This document shows, piece by piece, positions 28,700 to 38,640 of a DNA stretch of 64,000 bases. Source of the stretch: Sphingobium sp. Z007 (GTDB taxonomy: Bacteria > Pseudomonadota > Alphaproteobacteria > Sphingomonadales > Sphingomonadaceae); assembly GCF_900013425.1 (NCBI RefSeq), contig NZ_FBXK01000005.1:2604001-2668000 (forward strand). Direction: 5' to 3'. Position 1 is the first letter of the stretch; every line of letters starts with the position of its first letter. The notes beneath the pieces are model-generated. The model made no database searches. It was not told the origin of the DNA and worked only from the letters and a program-made list of their open reading frames with translations. Both the position numbers and the translations under genes were made by a program.

Positions 28700-29989
28700 C
28701 TATTTCAACCTTAGCGCCACGGACGCTGCGTGGGCGGGCAAGCCTTCCGCCCGCGCCAGCGCGACGGCGGCGGGGCCGATCGCGCCGATCGCCGCGGCGT
28801 CGAGGCTGAGGAAACTGGTGCGCTTCATGAAATCGAGCACCGACAGGCCCGACGAGAAGCGGGCGCGGCGGCCGGTCGGCAGGACGTGATTCGGCCCGGC
28901 GACATAATCGCCGACGGCTTCGGGCGTCATCCGGCCGAGGAACACGGACCCCGCATGGCGCACCTGCGCGAAATAGCGGTCGGGGTCGTCCACCGCGAGT
29001 TCGAGATGTTCGGGCGCGAGCCGATCGACCAGCGGCATGGCCTCGTCCAGGTCACGGACCAGGATGATCGCGCCATTGGCGTCCCAGCTGGTGCGGGCGA
29101 CCGCGCTGGTGGACAGCGTCGGGATCTGGCGATCGACCGCTTGCGCGACCGCATCGGCAAAGGCCGCATCGTCGGTGAAGAGGATCGACTGGCTGGTCGG
29201 GTCATGTTCCGACTGGCTGAGCAGGTCAGCGGCGGTCCATTCCGGGTCGTTCCGGCCATCGGCGACGACGACGATCTCGGACGGGCCGGCGACCATGTCG
29301 ATGCCGACCACGCCGTAAAGCTGCCGCTTGGCTTCGGCGACCCAGGCGTTGCCGGGACCGGTGATGACGTCCACCGGTGCGATCCGGTCAGTGCCATAGG
29401 CGAGCGCGGCGACGGCCTGCGCACCGCCGACCCGCCATATCTCCTCGATCCCCGCAATCTGCGCGGCGGCCAGGACGAGCGGGTTGATCTCGCCCCCCGG
29501 CGTTGGCGTCACCATGGCGATGCGGCGGACGCCCGCAACCTTGGCGGGGATGACGTTCATCAGCAGCGAGCTGGGATAGGCGGCGCGGCCGCCCGGCACA
29601 TAGAGGCCGGCGGCGTCCACCGCGCTCCAACGCGCGCCGAGGCGAACGCCCGCGCTGTCCACGCCGTCGCTGTCCTGCGGGCGCTGCTTTTCGTGATAGG
29701 CGGTGATGCGCGCGGCGGCGAGTTCGAGCGCGTCGCGCAGTTCGGTCGAGATGCCGTCGAGCGCGGCGCGGGTTTCCGCTACCGTTACCGACCAACCGCT
29801 GATGTTGAGGTCATGGCGATCGAAACGCTGGGTATAGTCGGCCAGCGCCGCGTCGCCACCGGCGCGCACGGCTTTGAGGATCGCGGTGACATCGCGCGAG
29901 ACGTCTTCGTCCGCTTCACGGCGGTCGTTGACCAGCGTGGTGAAGGCGGCCGCGAAATCGGCGTCGGTGGTGGAAAGGCGGAAGGTCAT
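28700..29989 (-). CDS. hisD: Histidinol dehydrogenase
   Basis: HisD oxidises L-histidinol to histidine in two NAD-dependent steps. The 429-residue product has the usual length. It contains PGGRAAYPSSLLMNVIPAKVAGV, GGAQAVAALAYGT, TGPGNAWVAEAKRQLYG, the SEHDPTSQSILFT zinc and substrate region, APEHLELAVDD, GPNHVLPTGRRARFSSGLSV and a typical end. It follows hisG with a 72-base gap that holds a short hairpin. Confidence 0.97.
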   Translation of the reverse strand: MTFRLSTTDADFAAAFTTLVNDRREADEDVSRDVTAILKAVRAGGDAALADYTQRFDRHDLNISGWSVTVAETRAALDGISTELRDALELAAARITAYHEKQRPQDSDGVDSAGVRLGARWSAVDAAGLYVPGGRAAYPSSLLMNVIPAKVAGVRRIAMVTPTPGGEINPLVLAAAQIAGIEEIWRVGGAQAVAALAYGTDRIAPVDVITGPGNAWVAEAKRQLYGVVGIDMVAGPSEIVVVADGRNDPEWTAADLLSQSEHDPTSQSILFTDDAAFADAVAQAVDRQIPTLSTSAVARTSWDANGAIILVRDLDEAMPLVDRLAPEHLELAVDDPDRYFAQVRHAGSVFLGRMTPEAVGDYVAGPNHVLPTGRRARFSSGLSVLDFMKRTSFLSLDAAAIGAIGPAAVALARAEGLPAHAASVALRLK

Positions 29990-30061
29990 CGCGCTATACC
30001 TTGCGTCAAAGGACGGCGTATCGACTGGGCTCCCGCCTGCGCAGGAGCAGGTGGCATTATA

Positions 30062-30724
30062 TCACGCGGCATCCTTCATCCCCACAGCGGCGCGGAACGC
30101 CTCCACCAGCGGCGAGAGTTCGGCCGAGCGCATCTTGTAGGCGGCGCGGTTGACGATCAGGCGGGCGCTGATCTGCATGATGATGTCGGTTTCAATGAGG
30201 CCATTTGCTTTGAGCGTCGCGCCCGATGACACGAGATCAACGATCCGGCGCGACAGGCCGAGCGAGGGGGCCAGTTCCATCGCGCCGTTCAATTTCACAC
30301 ATTCGGCCTGCAACCCGCGCGCTTCATAATAGCGGCGGGTGAGGTGCGGATATTTGGTCGCGACGCGGACATGGCTCATCGCGGCCTGATCCTCGTCCCC
30401 CGCATCGACCGGCTCGGCGACCGACAGGCGGCAATGGCCGATGTCGAGATCGACCGGCGCGTAGAGTTCAGAATAGCTGAACTCCTCCACCACGTCGGAG
30501 CCGACGATGCCGATCTGCGCCGCGCCATGGGCGACGAAGGTGGCGACGTCGAAGGCGCGCACGCGGATGATCGACACGTCGGGGCGGTTCGTGGCGAAGC
30601 GCAGCGCGCGGCTTTTCTTGTCATGAAATTCCGCCTCCGGCGCGATACCGGCTTTGGCAAGCAGGGGCAGCGCTTCATCGAGGATGCGGCCCTTGGGGAT
30701 GGCGAAGGTGAGCGGGCGAGTCAT
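30062..30724 (-). CDS. hisG: ATP phosphoribosyltransferase, short form
   Basis: HisG joins ATP and phosphoribosyl pyrophosphate in the first histidine step. At 220 residues it is the short form without the C-terminal regulatory domain, which in known cases needs HisZ for activity and feedback control. Motifs are [16 protein letters not shown] at the start, [15 protein letters not shown] and [15 protein letters not shown] near the PRPP site, and [16 protein letters not shown]. It starts the hisG-hisD-nusB-thiL run. Confidence 0.95.
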   Translation of the reverse strand: MTRPLTFAIPKGRILDEALPLLAKAGIAPEAEFHDKKSRALRFATNRPDVSIIRVRAFDVATFVAHGAAQIGIVGSDVVEEFSYSELYAPVDLDIGHCRLSVAEPVDAGDEDQAAMSHVRVATKYPHLTRRYYEARGLQAECVKLNGAMELAPSLGLSRRIVDLVSSGATLKANGLIETDIIMQISARLIVNRAAYKMRSAELSPLVEAFRAAVGMKDAA

Positions 30725-30786
30725 GACGCGCGGGCCTTACGCGCGGGGGCGCGAAAGGGCAAGGTTTGGGGGGGCATTACGGCCAT

Positions 30787-31080
30787 CTACCGGTCCACGT
30801 GGGCATTCCCGTGGTCGTGACCGCAATGCCCGCAAATCCTTCGCGGCCAAACGGTCTGCCAAGCCATGAACTTTTTGCTGCTGATAAAAGGCGATAACCC
30901 GCAGTCGGGACATTTGAGCAGGAACATCGGAACGAAAGCATGGCCCAGCCAGAATGCGGCGATAAGCCAGAACCCATCGGGGCCGACAGTCTGCTCTATA
31001 GGAGCCGACCACAAGGGAAAGGTGAAGAACACCAGCAGCACCCAGCCGCTAAACAGCCAGGAGCGAGCGTATAGTGACAT
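30787..31080 (-). CDS. Small membrane protein with a C-terminal zinc-ribbon-like region
   Basis: The 97-residue protein starts at an ATG (31080) only two bases past the mnmA stop. It has two hydrophobic segments (SWLFSGWVLLVFFTFPLW and DGFWLIAAFWLGHAFVPMFLL). Two cysteine pairs, CPDCG and CGHCGH, follow in a tail that ends HDHGNAHVDR. The paired CxxC spacing suggests a zinc ribbon. I do not recognise a named family. Close spacing suggests co-translation with mnmA. Confidence 0.65.
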   Translation of the reverse strand: MSLYARSWLFSGWVLLVFFTFPLWSAPIEQTVGPDGFWLIAAFWLGHAFVPMFLLKCPDCGLSPFISSKKFMAWQTVWPRRICGHCGHDHGNAHVDR

Positions 31081-31082
31081 GC

Positions 31083-32192
31083 CTAGAGGGCTGCTTCCGC
31101 CATCGCCGCCTGGGTGCTGGCGATCCAGCCGCCGCCCAGGATGCGCTCGCCTGCGTAGAGAACCGCAGCCTGTCCCGGTGCGACGCCATATTCGGGCGCG
31201 TCGAACAGCAGACGATCGCCGTCCAGCCTTGCGGGCACAGGCTTGGCCATCGATCGCACCTTCGCGGTCAGCGGTCCGGTAAAATCGCCGCCCAGCCAGT
31301 TGATGTCGCTCAGCACCGCGCCCGACACCGCGAGCGCCGCGCGTGGCCCCACGATCACGCGCTTGGCCGCTGCATCCAGCCGCACGACATAGAACGGGTC
31401 GGGCTGCCCGCCAATGTCCAGCCCCTTGCGCTGGCCGACGGTGAAGTGGATCATGCCCTTGTGCCGGCCCAGCACCCGGCCGTCGATATGGACGATGTCG
31501 CCGCCTTCGTCCGCGTCGGGGCGCAGCTTGCGCACAATCTTGGCATAGTCGCCGTCGGGCACGAAGCAGATGTCCTGGCTGTCGGGCTTGAGCGCGACCG
31601 AAAGACCCAATTCGGCGGCAATCTCGCGCACCTGCGGCTTGGGCAACCCGCCCAGCGGAAAACGCAGATAGTCGAGCTGCGCCTGAGTCGTGGCGAAGAG
31701 GAAATAGCTCTGGTCGCGCGCCGGATCGGCGGCGCGGTGCAGTTCCGCGCCTTGATCGCCCTCGACCCGCTGCACATAATGGCCGGTGGCGAGGCAGTCG
31801 GCACCCAGGTCGCGGGCGATCTGGAACAGGTCGGTGAACTTCACCCCCATATTGCACTTCACGCAGGGGATCGGCGTGCGCCCGGCCATATATTCGTCGG
31901 CGAAGTCGGCGATCACCGAATCGCGAAAGGCGGTTTCATAATCAAAGACATAGTGCGCGATGCCGATGCGGTCGGCGACCGCGCGCGCATCGCGTATGTC
32001 CTGCCCCGCGCAGCAGCTGCCGGTGCGACCCACCGCCGCGCCATGATCGTAAAGCTGGAGCGTGACGCCGATCACTTCCGCACCGGTTTTGGCCGCGAGC
32101 GCGGCGACGACGCTGGAGTCCACGCCGCCCGACATGGCGACGACGATGCGCCGCGCACTGAGCGGCTGGGGAAGCTGAAACTGAGGCTGCAT
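31083..32192 (-). CDS. mnmA: tRNA-specific 2-thiouridylase MnmA
   Basis: MnmA places sulfur on U34 of the Glu, Gln and Lys tRNAs. From the ATG at 32192 the product has 369 residues, the usual size. It shows the PP-loop [14 protein letters not shown], the first catalytic cysteine in [17 protein letters not shown], the second in [18 protein letters not shown], and [15 protein letters not shown]. Earlier in-frame starts (32201, 32237) exist without clear ribosome binding sites. Confidence 0.96.
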   Translation of the reverse strand: MQPQFQLPQPLSARRIVVAMSGGVDSSVVAALAAKTGAEVIGVTLQLYDHGAAVGRTGSCCAGQDIRDARAVADRIGIAHYVFDYETAFRDSVIADFADEYMAGRTPIPCVKCNMGVKFTDLFQIARDLGADCLATGHYVQRVEGDQGAELHRAADPARDQSYFLFATTQAQLDYLRFPLGGLPKPQVREIAAELGLSVALKPDSQDICFVPDGDYAKIVRKLRPDADEGGDIVHIDGRVLGRHKGMIHFTVGQRKGLDIGGQPDPFYVVRLDAAAKRVIVGPRAALAVSGAVLSDINWLGGDFTGPLTAKVRSMAKPVPARLDGDRLLFDAPEYGVAPGQAAVLYAGERILGGGWIASTQAAMAEAAL

Positions 32193-32354
32193 GGCGCGCA
32201 TATAGTGCAGCATCGCCCGGCGCGCAAAAGTTAACAAAAGGTAGCGGCGCTTTGCCCATAATCGGGACGGATCGACGCGAAAGGCGGCTCGGACGAGTCA
32301 GGAATGCGGTGTCGAGTTTACCGACCCTTATTCATTGCCCGCTACACAGGGGTC

Positions 32355-32651
32355 ATGGATCTGAGTTTCCTTCGGGGTGGCGGGTTAAAGCCTGGCTCCC
32401 CCAGACCCTTCAGTCGGCCGCGCGTGCCGGCCTGGCCATTCCTGCGGGCTGCGACAGCGGCGGCGCAGGCGGCCAGTCCGACCGCGCAGGCGGTGGCGGG
32501 CGTCCTGCGGGGGCAGGGCGGAAGCGAAGACTGGGTCCAGGAACTGGCGGGCCTTTTCGCGCCACGTTCCGGCGGCAAGATCGAAGCCGTGCGTCTCGCG
32601 GGAAGTTTCCACCCGTTGATCGCGAGCCGTTTAGCCAGGGGGCAGAAATGA
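32355..32651 (+). CDS. Hypothetical protein, doubtful
   Basis: A 98-residue frame from an ATG preceded by AGGGG shows the GC-rich third positions expected of real genes here, especially in its middle. It is rich in Arg, Ala and Pro and ends LAGSFHPLIASRLARGQK. I recognise no domain, signal peptide or membrane segment. It lies between mnmA and sciP on the sciP strand. A non-coding leader remains possible. Confidence 0.35.
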   Translation: MDLSFLRGGGLKPGSPRPFSRPRVPAWPFLRAATAAAQAASPTAQAVAGVLRGQGGSEDWVQELAGLFAPRSGGKIEAVRLAGSFHPLIASRLARGQK

Positions 32652-32757
32652 TGAAGGCCGTGTTTACCGTGGCGCTTTAGCCGTTCTTCAGGGCTGATGC
32701 AGATAAGGGTTTCACGACTGAATTCGGTAACGCCAGTGCCGCACTTTGAGGGTTAGA

Positions 32758-33057
32758 ATGATCGAGAACCAGAAAATCAAGCCGGCTCAGGTCGTCGGGC
32801 CATTGGGGGAACCCCTTACCCTCGACAGCCTGCCGCCGGCCGACACCACACGCTGGGTGGTACGGCGCAAGGCGGAGGTCGTCGCTGCCGTGAATGGCGG
32901 ATTGCTGAGCGTCGATGAGGCGTGCGCGCGTTATAATCTGACGCTGGAGGAATTTGCGAGCTGGCAGCGGGCGGTCGATCGCTCTGGCATGCACGGTCTG
33001 CGCGTGACCCGCATCCAATATTATAAATCGCTTTACGAACGGCAGCAAAAATACTGA
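32758..33057 (+). CDS. sciP: CtrA inhibitor SciP (DUF1153)
   Basis: SciP is a small helix-turn-helix protein that in Caulobacter binds CtrA at promoters and blocks transcription of CtrA-activated genes. The 99-residue product has the conserved block LPPADTTRWVVRRKAEVVAAVNGG, then LSVDEACARYNLTLEEFASWQ and GLRVTRIQYY. The ATG at 32758 is preceded by GAGGG at about 6 bases. A strong terminator follows, so it forms its own transcript end. Together with cckA it supports a CtrA pathway in this organism. Confidence 0.94.
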   Translation: MIENQKIKPAQVVGPLGEPLTLDSLPPADTTRWVVRRKAEVVAAVNGGLLSVDEACARYNLTLEEFASWQRAVDRSGMHGLRVTRIQYYKSLYERQQKY

Positions 33058-33087
33058 CCGGCCGTCAGGTCGCCTGCCCATGAACGA

Positions 33088-33123
33088 AAAAGGGCCGCCG
33101 GATGCCGATCCGGCGGCCCTTTT
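33088..33123 (+). terminator. Intrinsic terminator after sciP
   Basis: A perfect 16-bp stem (AAAAGGGCCGCCGGAT against its complement) with a GCCG loop ends in a T run, 30 bases past the sciP stop. Confidence 0.92.
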
Positions 33124-33211
33124 GCTTGCCCCACCGGGCAACCGACGCGAGGGCGCGCAAAACGGCGCAAAGCCAAGATAGTTTCCAGCCCGGAATCATT
33201 TTTTACCCCAT

Positions 33212-33236
33212 GGAACGGGACGCCTTCTTCTCCGTT
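33212..33236 (+). promoter_or_regulatory. EcfG-type general stress promoter of the GlsB gene
   Basis: GGAAC (33212-33216), 16 bases, then CGTT (33233-33236) matches the GGAAC-N16-CGTT pattern of the alphaproteobacterial general-stress sigma factor EcfG. It ends 44 bases upstream of the ATG at 33281. Confidence 0.7.
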
Positions 33237-33280
33237 GAGACAGCACCCAACCCGCTGGGGGCGTGGTCAAGGAGAGTAAC

Positions 33281-33538
33281 ATGGGCATTATCTTGTGGCT
33301 TATCGTCGGCGGCGTCATTGGCTGGCTCGCCAGCATGGTGATGCGGACCGACGCGCAGCAGGGCATCCTGCTGAACATCGTGGTTGGTATCGTCGGCGCG
33401 TTCATCGGCGGCCTGATCTTTAGCGGCGGCTCGATCAACAATGCGGGCCTGACGCTTTACAGCTTCCTGGTGTCGCTGGTCGGCGCGATCATTCTGCTCG
33501 CGATCGTCAATCTGGTTCGTCGAGGTTCGGTGCGCTAA
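33281..33538 (+). CDS. GlsB/YeaQ/YmgE family stress membrane protein
   Basis: The 85-residue protein is a typical transglycosylase-associated (Tag/YeaQ) membrane protein. It has three hydrophobic segments with glycine patterns (ILWLIVGGVIGWLASMVM, GILLNIVVGIVGAFIGGLIF, YSFLVSLVGAIILLAIVN). The ATG has a good AAGGAG site 7 bases upstream. Family members are small stress-induced inner-membrane proteins of unknown mechanism. An EcfG-type promoter upstream and a terminator downstream make it a one-gene stress unit. Confidence 0.9.
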   Translation: MGIILWLIVGGVIGWLASMVMRTDAQQGILLNIVVGIVGAFIGGLIFSGGSINNAGLTLYSFLVSLVGAIILLAIVNLVRRGSVR

Positions 33539-33559
33539 ACGCCCATCCCGCAGACACAC

Positions 33560-33594
33560 AAAAGGGACCGCGCCATGGCGCGGTCCCTTTTTTT
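33560..33594. terminator. Intrinsic terminator between the two GlsB genes
   Basis: GGGACCGCGCC faces GGCGCGGTCCC around a two-base loop, with A and T runs on the two sides, so it can stop the forward GlsB gene and perhaps the convergent one. Confidence 0.9.
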
Positions 33595-33621
33595 CGTCCG
33601 GGGTTCGCTTTTATGTGGGGT

Positions 33622-33870
33622 TCAGCGCCGCGCCGCGAAAAAGCGGTACAGCGCCAGCACGGCGACCGCGCCCAATATGGCGGCGATGAAACCGGCGCGC
33701 TCGCCGGGCGCATAGACGCCCGCCAGCCGACCGACAAAGCCGGCCAGCAACGCCCCGGCTATGCCCAGCAATATGGTCACGATACACCCGCCCGGGTCAC
33801 GACCGGGCATGATGAGTTTGGCCAATGCGCCGGCCAGCAGGCCGATGACGATCCACCCCAGCAAATCCAC
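33622..33870 (-). CDS. GlsB/YeaQ/YmgE family membrane protein, second paralogue
   Basis: The 82-residue protein begins at a GTG (33870) with GGAGAGGAG closely upstream, giving VDLLGWIVIGLLAGALAKLI. It then shows MPGRDPGGCIVTILLGIAGALLAGFVG, the PGRDPGG variant of the family, and a third hydrophobic segment before a basic end (YRFFAARR). A frame extending to 34071 exists, but its N-terminal part looks non-coding. It converges on its paralogue at 33281. I see no EcfG-type promoter ahead of it. Confidence 0.87.
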   Translation of the reverse strand: MDLLGWIVIGLLAGALAKLIMPGRDPGGCIVTILLGIAGALLAGFVGRLAGVYAPGERAGFIAAILGAVAVLALYRFFAARR

Positions 33871-34100
33871 GGCGCGCTCCTCTCCGCATGGCAACGCCGC
33901 TGCGCCACGACCGGGGCATGGGCGAGTCCATATGTTTCCATCTGTATAGACGAACGGCGCACCGCACTCCACCCTCCACCCGTCCCGCAATATCGCTTTG
34001 CCGTCCCCCTTTGAACCATGATATTGGGGGTTGAGAGCGGTGCTATATTCATATAACACAGTTGCCGACATGGCGATGCGCCGGAGAGACGAGAAGCGGC

Positions 34101-35273
34101 ATGAATTACGAAACCCAGCTGGTGGGCGACTCGATGGTCGTCATCGACGATTATGAGGCGCGCCGTCGGCGCAAACGCCTGTTGCTGATCGGCGGCGGCG
34201 CGGCCGTGGTGCTGGTCGCCGCAGCCGCCTGGATATCGATGCGTGGCGACACGGCGGCCACCCCCGCCGCGCCTGCCGCCCAAGTGCCGGTCGTCACCGT
34301 CATCCGGCCCGGCCAGTCGGTCGTCGCCCGCACTGTGACGGCCACCGGATCGCTGGCCGCGCGGATCGACATGCCGGTCGGCGTCGTGGGCGAAGGCGGC
34401 ATGGTGAGCCGCGTGCTGGTGCAGCCGGGCGACTGGGTGCGCGCTGGCCAGCCGCTGGCGATCATCGAACGCTCGGTCCAGGTCGAACAGGTGCGATCGC
34501 TCGCCGCCCAGGTGGACGTCGCCCGCGCCGACGCCAAGCTCGCCCAGGCCCAGCTCGACCGCGCGAAGGCGCTGGTCGGCCGCGGCTTCATCAGCGCCGC
34601 CGATATCGATCAGCGCACCGCGACACGCGACGCAGCCGCAGCCCGCGTCAGCGTGGCCGCCGCGCAGCTTGCCGAACAGCGCGCCCGCACCGGGCGGCTG
34701 GACATTCGCGCGCCCGCATCCGGCCTGGTCCTGACCCGCGCGGTCGAACCGGGCCAGATCGTCCAGGCGGGCGGCGGCGTGCTGTTCCGCCTGGCCAAGG
34801 ATGGCGAGATGGAATTGCAGGCCCAGGTGGCCGAGGGCGACCTGGCGACGCTGCGTCCGGGCAATAGCGCCATGGTGACGCCGATCGGCCATAGCGAGCA
34901 GTTCGCCGGCCGCATCTGGCAGGTGTCGCCCGTGGTCGACCCCCAGACGCGGCAGGGCATTGCGCGCATCGCCGTCCCCTATAATCCCGCGATCCGCCCC
35001 GGCGGTTTTGCCGCCGCCACCATCACCAGCGGATCGGGCAGCGCGCCATTACTCCCCGAATCGGCGGTGCAGAGCGATCCCAAGGGCAGCTATGTCTATA
35101 TCGTCAACGCCAAGAACCAGGTTGAGCGCCGCAACGTGACGGTGGGCCAGGTGTCCGATGCCGGGGTCGCCGTGACCAGCGGGATCGACGGCGCGGAAAG
35201 CATCGTCACCTCCGCCGGCGCCTTCCTGACGCCGGGGCAGAAGGTGAAACCGGAATTGTTGAAAGTCCGCTAG
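34101..35273 (+). CDS. RND efflux system periplasmic adaptor subunit
   Basis: This 390-residue membrane-fusion protein links the inner-membrane RND pump to an outer-membrane channel. It has a cytoplasmic basic head (EARRRRKRLLL), one membrane segment (IGGGAAVVLVAAAAWI), the lipoyl-like half motifs (VLVQPGDWVRAGQPLAII ... RLDIRAPASGLVLTRAVEPG), a helical hairpin between them (QVRSLAAQVDVARADAKLAQ region) and a beta-barrel domain. The ATG at 34101 has GAGAAG upstream. It is followed 146 bases later by the pump gene. No outer-membrane factor is in the window. Confidence 0.93.
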   Translation: MNYETQLVGDSMVVIDDYEARRRRKRLLLIGGGAAVVLVAAAAWISMRGDTAATPAAPAAQVPVVTVIRPGQSVVARTVTATGSLAARIDMPVGVVGEGGMVSRVLVQPGDWVRAGQPLAIIERSVQVEQVRSLAAQVDVARADAKLAQAQLDRAKALVGRGFISAADIDQRTATRDAAAARVSVAAAQLAEQRARTGRLDIRAPASGLVLTRAVEPGQIVQAGGGVLFRLAKDGEMELQAQVAEGDLATLRPGNSAMVTPIGHSEQFAGRIWQVSPVVDPQTRQGIARIAVPYNPAIRPGGFAAATITSGSGSAPLLPESAVQSDPKGSYVYIVNAKNQVERRNVTVGQVSDAGVAVTSGIDGAESIVTSAGAFLTPGQKVKPELLKVR

Positions 35274-35419
35274 GCATGTCGCGCGGTCGATGCAGGCCGC
35301 GTGCGCCAGACGGCAGGATACGCGCCATCGGGCGCGGCGAACAGGTTTAATGGGACGCGGACCTGCGTCCGGCACAGGTTGGACGGACGCGCCAGCGCGT
35401 CCGGTGAAGGAAGCCCGTC

Positions 35420-38400
35420 ATGAATTTTCGCAATATTTCCGCATGGGCCATCCGCAACCCGGTGACGCCGCTCGTCCTGTTCGCCGCGCTGATGCTGGCG
35501 GGCATCGTCAGTTTCATGCGGATGGACGTCAACAACAACCCCGACATCAGCTTCCCGGCGGTCAGTGTGGTCGTCAGCCAGCCCGGCGCAGCCCCGACGG
35601 AGCTGGAGACGCAGGTTACGCAGCGGATCGAAGCGGCGGTGCGCGGGATCAGCGGCGTCGATGAAATCACCTCCTTCGCGTCCGAAGGCCGGTCGCTGAC
35701 CAATGTCCAGTTCCAGATCGGCACGCCGGTCGACCGCGCAGTCAACGACGTCAAGAACGCCGTCGATCAGATTCGCAGCGACCTGCCCGATGGCATATTG
35801 GAGCCGCAGGTCACCCGGATCGACATTGATGGCGGGCCGATCGCCTATTTCAGCGCCGAAGCGACCGATATGACGCTGGAGGAACTGTCTTGGTATGTCG
35901 ACAATACCGTGGCAAAGCGGCTGCTGTCGGTGAGCGGCATGGCGGCGGTCAATCGTGGCGGCGGCGTCAGCCGCGAAATCCGCGTCATCCTGGACCCGGC
36001 CAAGTTGCAGGCGTTTGGCATCACCGCCGCGCAAGTGAACGCCCAGCTACAACAGGTAAACCTGAACGCCGCGGGCGGCCGCACCGAAATCGCCGGCGCC
36101 GAACAGTCGATCCGCGTGCTGGGCAATGCGCGCAACGCCCGCGATCTGGGTGCCACCCAAATCGCGATCAGCGGCGCGCGCACGGTGAAGCTGGCCGATA
36201 TCGCGCAAGTGCGTGACATGTATGCCGAACAGCGCAACCTGTCGTTGATGAACGGGCGGCAGGTCACCAGTTTCAGCATGGAAAAGGCCAAGGGCACGTC
36301 CGACGTCACCGTTTATGACGAATCGATGAAGGTGCTGGAGCAGCTGAAGAAGGAAAATCCCAAGGTCCAGTTCAAGCAGCTCTACACCAGCGTCGAATAT
36401 ACCAAAGAACAATATCATTCTGCCATGGCCGCGATGATCGAGGGCGCGGTGCTGGCGGTCGTCATCGTCTTCCTGTTCCTGCGCGACTGGCGCGCGACGA
36501 TGATTTCGGCGCTGGCGATCCCGCTGTCGGCAATCCCCACCTTCTGGTTCATGGAAATGATGGGCTTTACGCTGAACAGCATTTCGCTGCTGGCGCTCAG
36601 CCTGGTCGCGGGCGTGCTGGTCGATGACGCCATCGTGGAGATCGAGAATATCGTGCGCCATATGCGCATGGGCAAATCCGCCTATCAGGCGTCGATCGAC
36701 GCGGCGGACGAAATCGGCCTGGCCGTGCTGGCCACCACCATGGCGATCGTCGCCGTATTCCTGCCGGTCGCCCTGATGCCCGGCATATCGGGCCAGTTCT
36801 TTATCCAGTTCGGCATGACCGTGGTGGTGTCTGTGCTGATGAGCCTGGGCGTCGCGCGCCTCATCACGCCGATGATCGCGGCCTATTTCCTCAAAGCTCA
36901 TGGCGAGGAAAGCCATGGCGAAGGCTGGATGATGGACCGCTATATGAGCGTGCTGCGCTGGTCCCTGGACGAGCGCCGGGCGATCGCCCATCGCGCGCGC
37001 GGCGGCTGGCGGCGCTTCACCGCCCTGTTCCTGGACCATCGCGTCTGGACCGTGGGCATCGGCGCGTTGGCGTTCATCGCGACGATCATCGCCTTCGCGA
37101 CGCTGCCGATGACGTTCCAGCCGGTCACCAACACAGATTTCAGCCAGGTGAAGATCGAAACCGTGCCGGGCAGCACCCTGGCGCAGACGACCGCCATCAC
37201 CCGCAAGGTCGCCGACATGCTGACCGCCGATACCGACGTGGTGGAGGCCGCCTTCGCCGATATCGAGCCGACCACGGCCGATATCTTCCTGACGCTCAAG
37301 AAGACGCGCCCGATCAGCTCGGTCGATTGGGAGCGCAAGATCGCGCCGCAATTCCAGACCGTCGCCGACGCGCGGGTCAATTTCCAATCGCAGTCGGGCG
37401 GCGGCTTTGGCCGCGACATCATCATGATGTTCGGGTCGGACGACCCGGAAAAGCTGGAACGCACCGCCAACCAGCTGGTCGCGGAAATGGCGCGCATCCC
37501 CGAACTGCGCGCGCCGCGCGTGCAGGGCGATATGCAGCGCCCGGAAATCATCATCACCCCGCGCCTTGACCTGGCCGCCAGCCTGGGCGTGACCACCGCA
37601 GCGCTCAGCCAGTCGATCCGCATCGCGACGATCGGCGACATCGACCAGAACAGCGCCAAATTCTCGCTGTCCGACCGCCAGATCCCGATCCGCGTGTCGA
37701 TCGCCGAGGATAGCCGCAAGGATATCGGCACGATCCAGAACATGCCGGTGCCGACCGTCAACGGCGGATCGGTGCCGCTCAAGGTCGTGGCCGACATCCA
37801 TTTCGGCGCAGGGCCGACGCAGATCCGCCGGTACAACCAGATCCGCCGCATCGTCGTGGGCGCGGATCTCGCCCCTGGCATCGTCACCAGCCAGGCGACC
37901 GCCAAAATCAACGCGCTGCCACTGATGAAGGCGATCAATGACGGCAAGGTCCAGGGCATCCAGAAGATCAACGCGGGCGACAGCAAGTTCCAGGCGGAAA
38001 TGCTGACCAATTTCATGATCGCGGTCGCATCGGGCATCCTGCTGGTGCTGGCGGTGCTGGTGCTGCTCTACAAGCGGATCATGCCGCCCTTCGTCAATCT
38101 GGGGTCGCTGCTGCTCGCCCCGCTGGGCGGTGCGCTGGCGCTGCATATCGCCGGCGAGCCCATTTCCATGCCGGTGCTGATCGGCCTGCTGATGCTGCTG
38201 GGCATCGTCGCCAAAAACTCGATCCTCGTCATCGACTTCGCGCTGGAGGAGATGGAGAAGGGCGTGCCCAAGTTCGAGGCGATCGTGGACGCAGGGCATA
38301 AGCGCGCCCAGCCGATCGTCATGACCACGGTCGCGATGGTCGCGGGTATGGTGCCGACTGCGCTGGCGCTGTCGGGCGACGGTGCCTGGCGCGCCCCCAT

Positions 38401-38584
38401 GGGCATCACCGTGATCGGCGGCCTTCTGCTCTCGACGGTGCTGACGCTGGTCATCGTGCCGGCGACCTTCAGCCTGGCGGTGGCGATAGAAAGCTGGGTC
38501 GGGCCGCGACTGGGCCGGGGCCTGCTGACCTACAAGGCGGGCGATGACAAGGATCGGCCGGTGCATCCGCATCCCGCCGAATGA
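35420..38584 (+). CDS. RND multidrug efflux permease (HAE-1 type)
   Basis: The 1054-residue inner-membrane pump exports hydrophobic or amphiphilic compounds using the proton gradient. It has the internal duplication of the AcrB family: TM1 near residues 12-30, a large periplasmic loop, TM2-6 after residue 330, then the repeated half. The proton relay Asp pair lies in [14 protein letters not shown] in TM4. The segment [18 protein letters not shown] marks the family motif after it. An ATG with GAAGGAAG upstream starts the gene. Substrates are unknown. Confidence 0.94.
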   Translation: MNFRNISAWAIRNPVTPLVLFAALMLAGIVSFMRMDVNNNPDISFPAVSVVVSQPGAAPTELETQVTQRIEAAVRGISGVDEITSFASEGRSLTNVQFQIGTPVDRAVNDVKNAVDQIRSDLPDGILEPQVTRIDIDGGPIAYFSAEATDMTLEELSWYVDNTVAKRLLSVSGMAAVNRGGGVSREIRVILDPAKLQAFGITAAQVNAQLQQVNLNAAGGRTEIAGAEQSIRVLGNARNARDLGATQIAISGARTVKLADIAQVRDMYAEQRNLSLMNGRQVTSFSMEKAKGTSDVTVYDESMKVLEQLKKENPKVQFKQLYTSVEYTKEQYHSAMAAMIEGAVLAVVIVFLFLRDWRATMISALAIPLSAIPTFWFMEMMGFTLNSISLLALSLVAGVLVDDAIVEIENIVRHMRMGKSAYQASIDAADEIGLAVLATTMAIVAVFLPVALMPGISGQFFIQFGMTVVVSVLMSLGVARLITPMIAAYFLKAHGEESHGEGWMMDRYMSVLRWSLDERRAIAHRARGGWRRFTALFLDHRVWTVGIGALAFIATIIAFATLPMTFQPVTNTDFSQVKIETVPGSTLAQTTAITRKVADMLTADTDVVEAAFADIEPTTADIFLTLKKTRPISSVDWERKIAPQFQTVADARVNFQSQSGGGFGRDIIMMFGSDDPEKLERTANQLVAEMARIPELRAPRVQGDMQRPEIIITPRLDLAASLGVTTAALSQSIRIATIGDIDQNSAKFSLSDRQIPIRVSIAEDSRKDIGTIQNMPVPTVNGGSVPLKVVADIHFGAGPTQIRRYNQIRRIVVGADLAPGIVTSQATAKINALPLMKAINDGKVQGIQKINAGDSKFQAEMLTNFMIAVASGILLVLAVLVLLYKRIMPPFVNLGSLLLAPLGGALALHIAGEPISMPVLIGLLMLLGIVAKNSILVIDFALEEMEKGVPKFEAIVDAGHKRAQPIVMTTVAMVAGMVPTALALSGDGAWRAPMGITVIGGLLLSTVLTLVIVPATFSLAVAIESWVGPRLGRGLLTYKAGDDKDRPVHPHPAE

Positions 38585-38640
38585 GGTCGGTAAAAGAAGG
38601 CTTTGCCTGAACGAAACGGCGGCGTAACCGTTGGACGGCC

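Noticed and set aside
30787..31857. A 356-residue reverse-strand frame covering part of mnmA
   Set aside because: Only its last 97 residues (from 31080) look coding; the first part is a shifted-frame shadow of mnmA.
36047..38572. An 841-residue open frame on the reverse strand across the RND pump gene, and similar long frames opposite tamA, tamB, hisD, the S9 peptidase and purH
   Set aside because: They are antisense shadows of GC-rich genes: low-complexity His/Asp/Arg/Gln-rich products with no motifs, start sites or ribosome binding sites.
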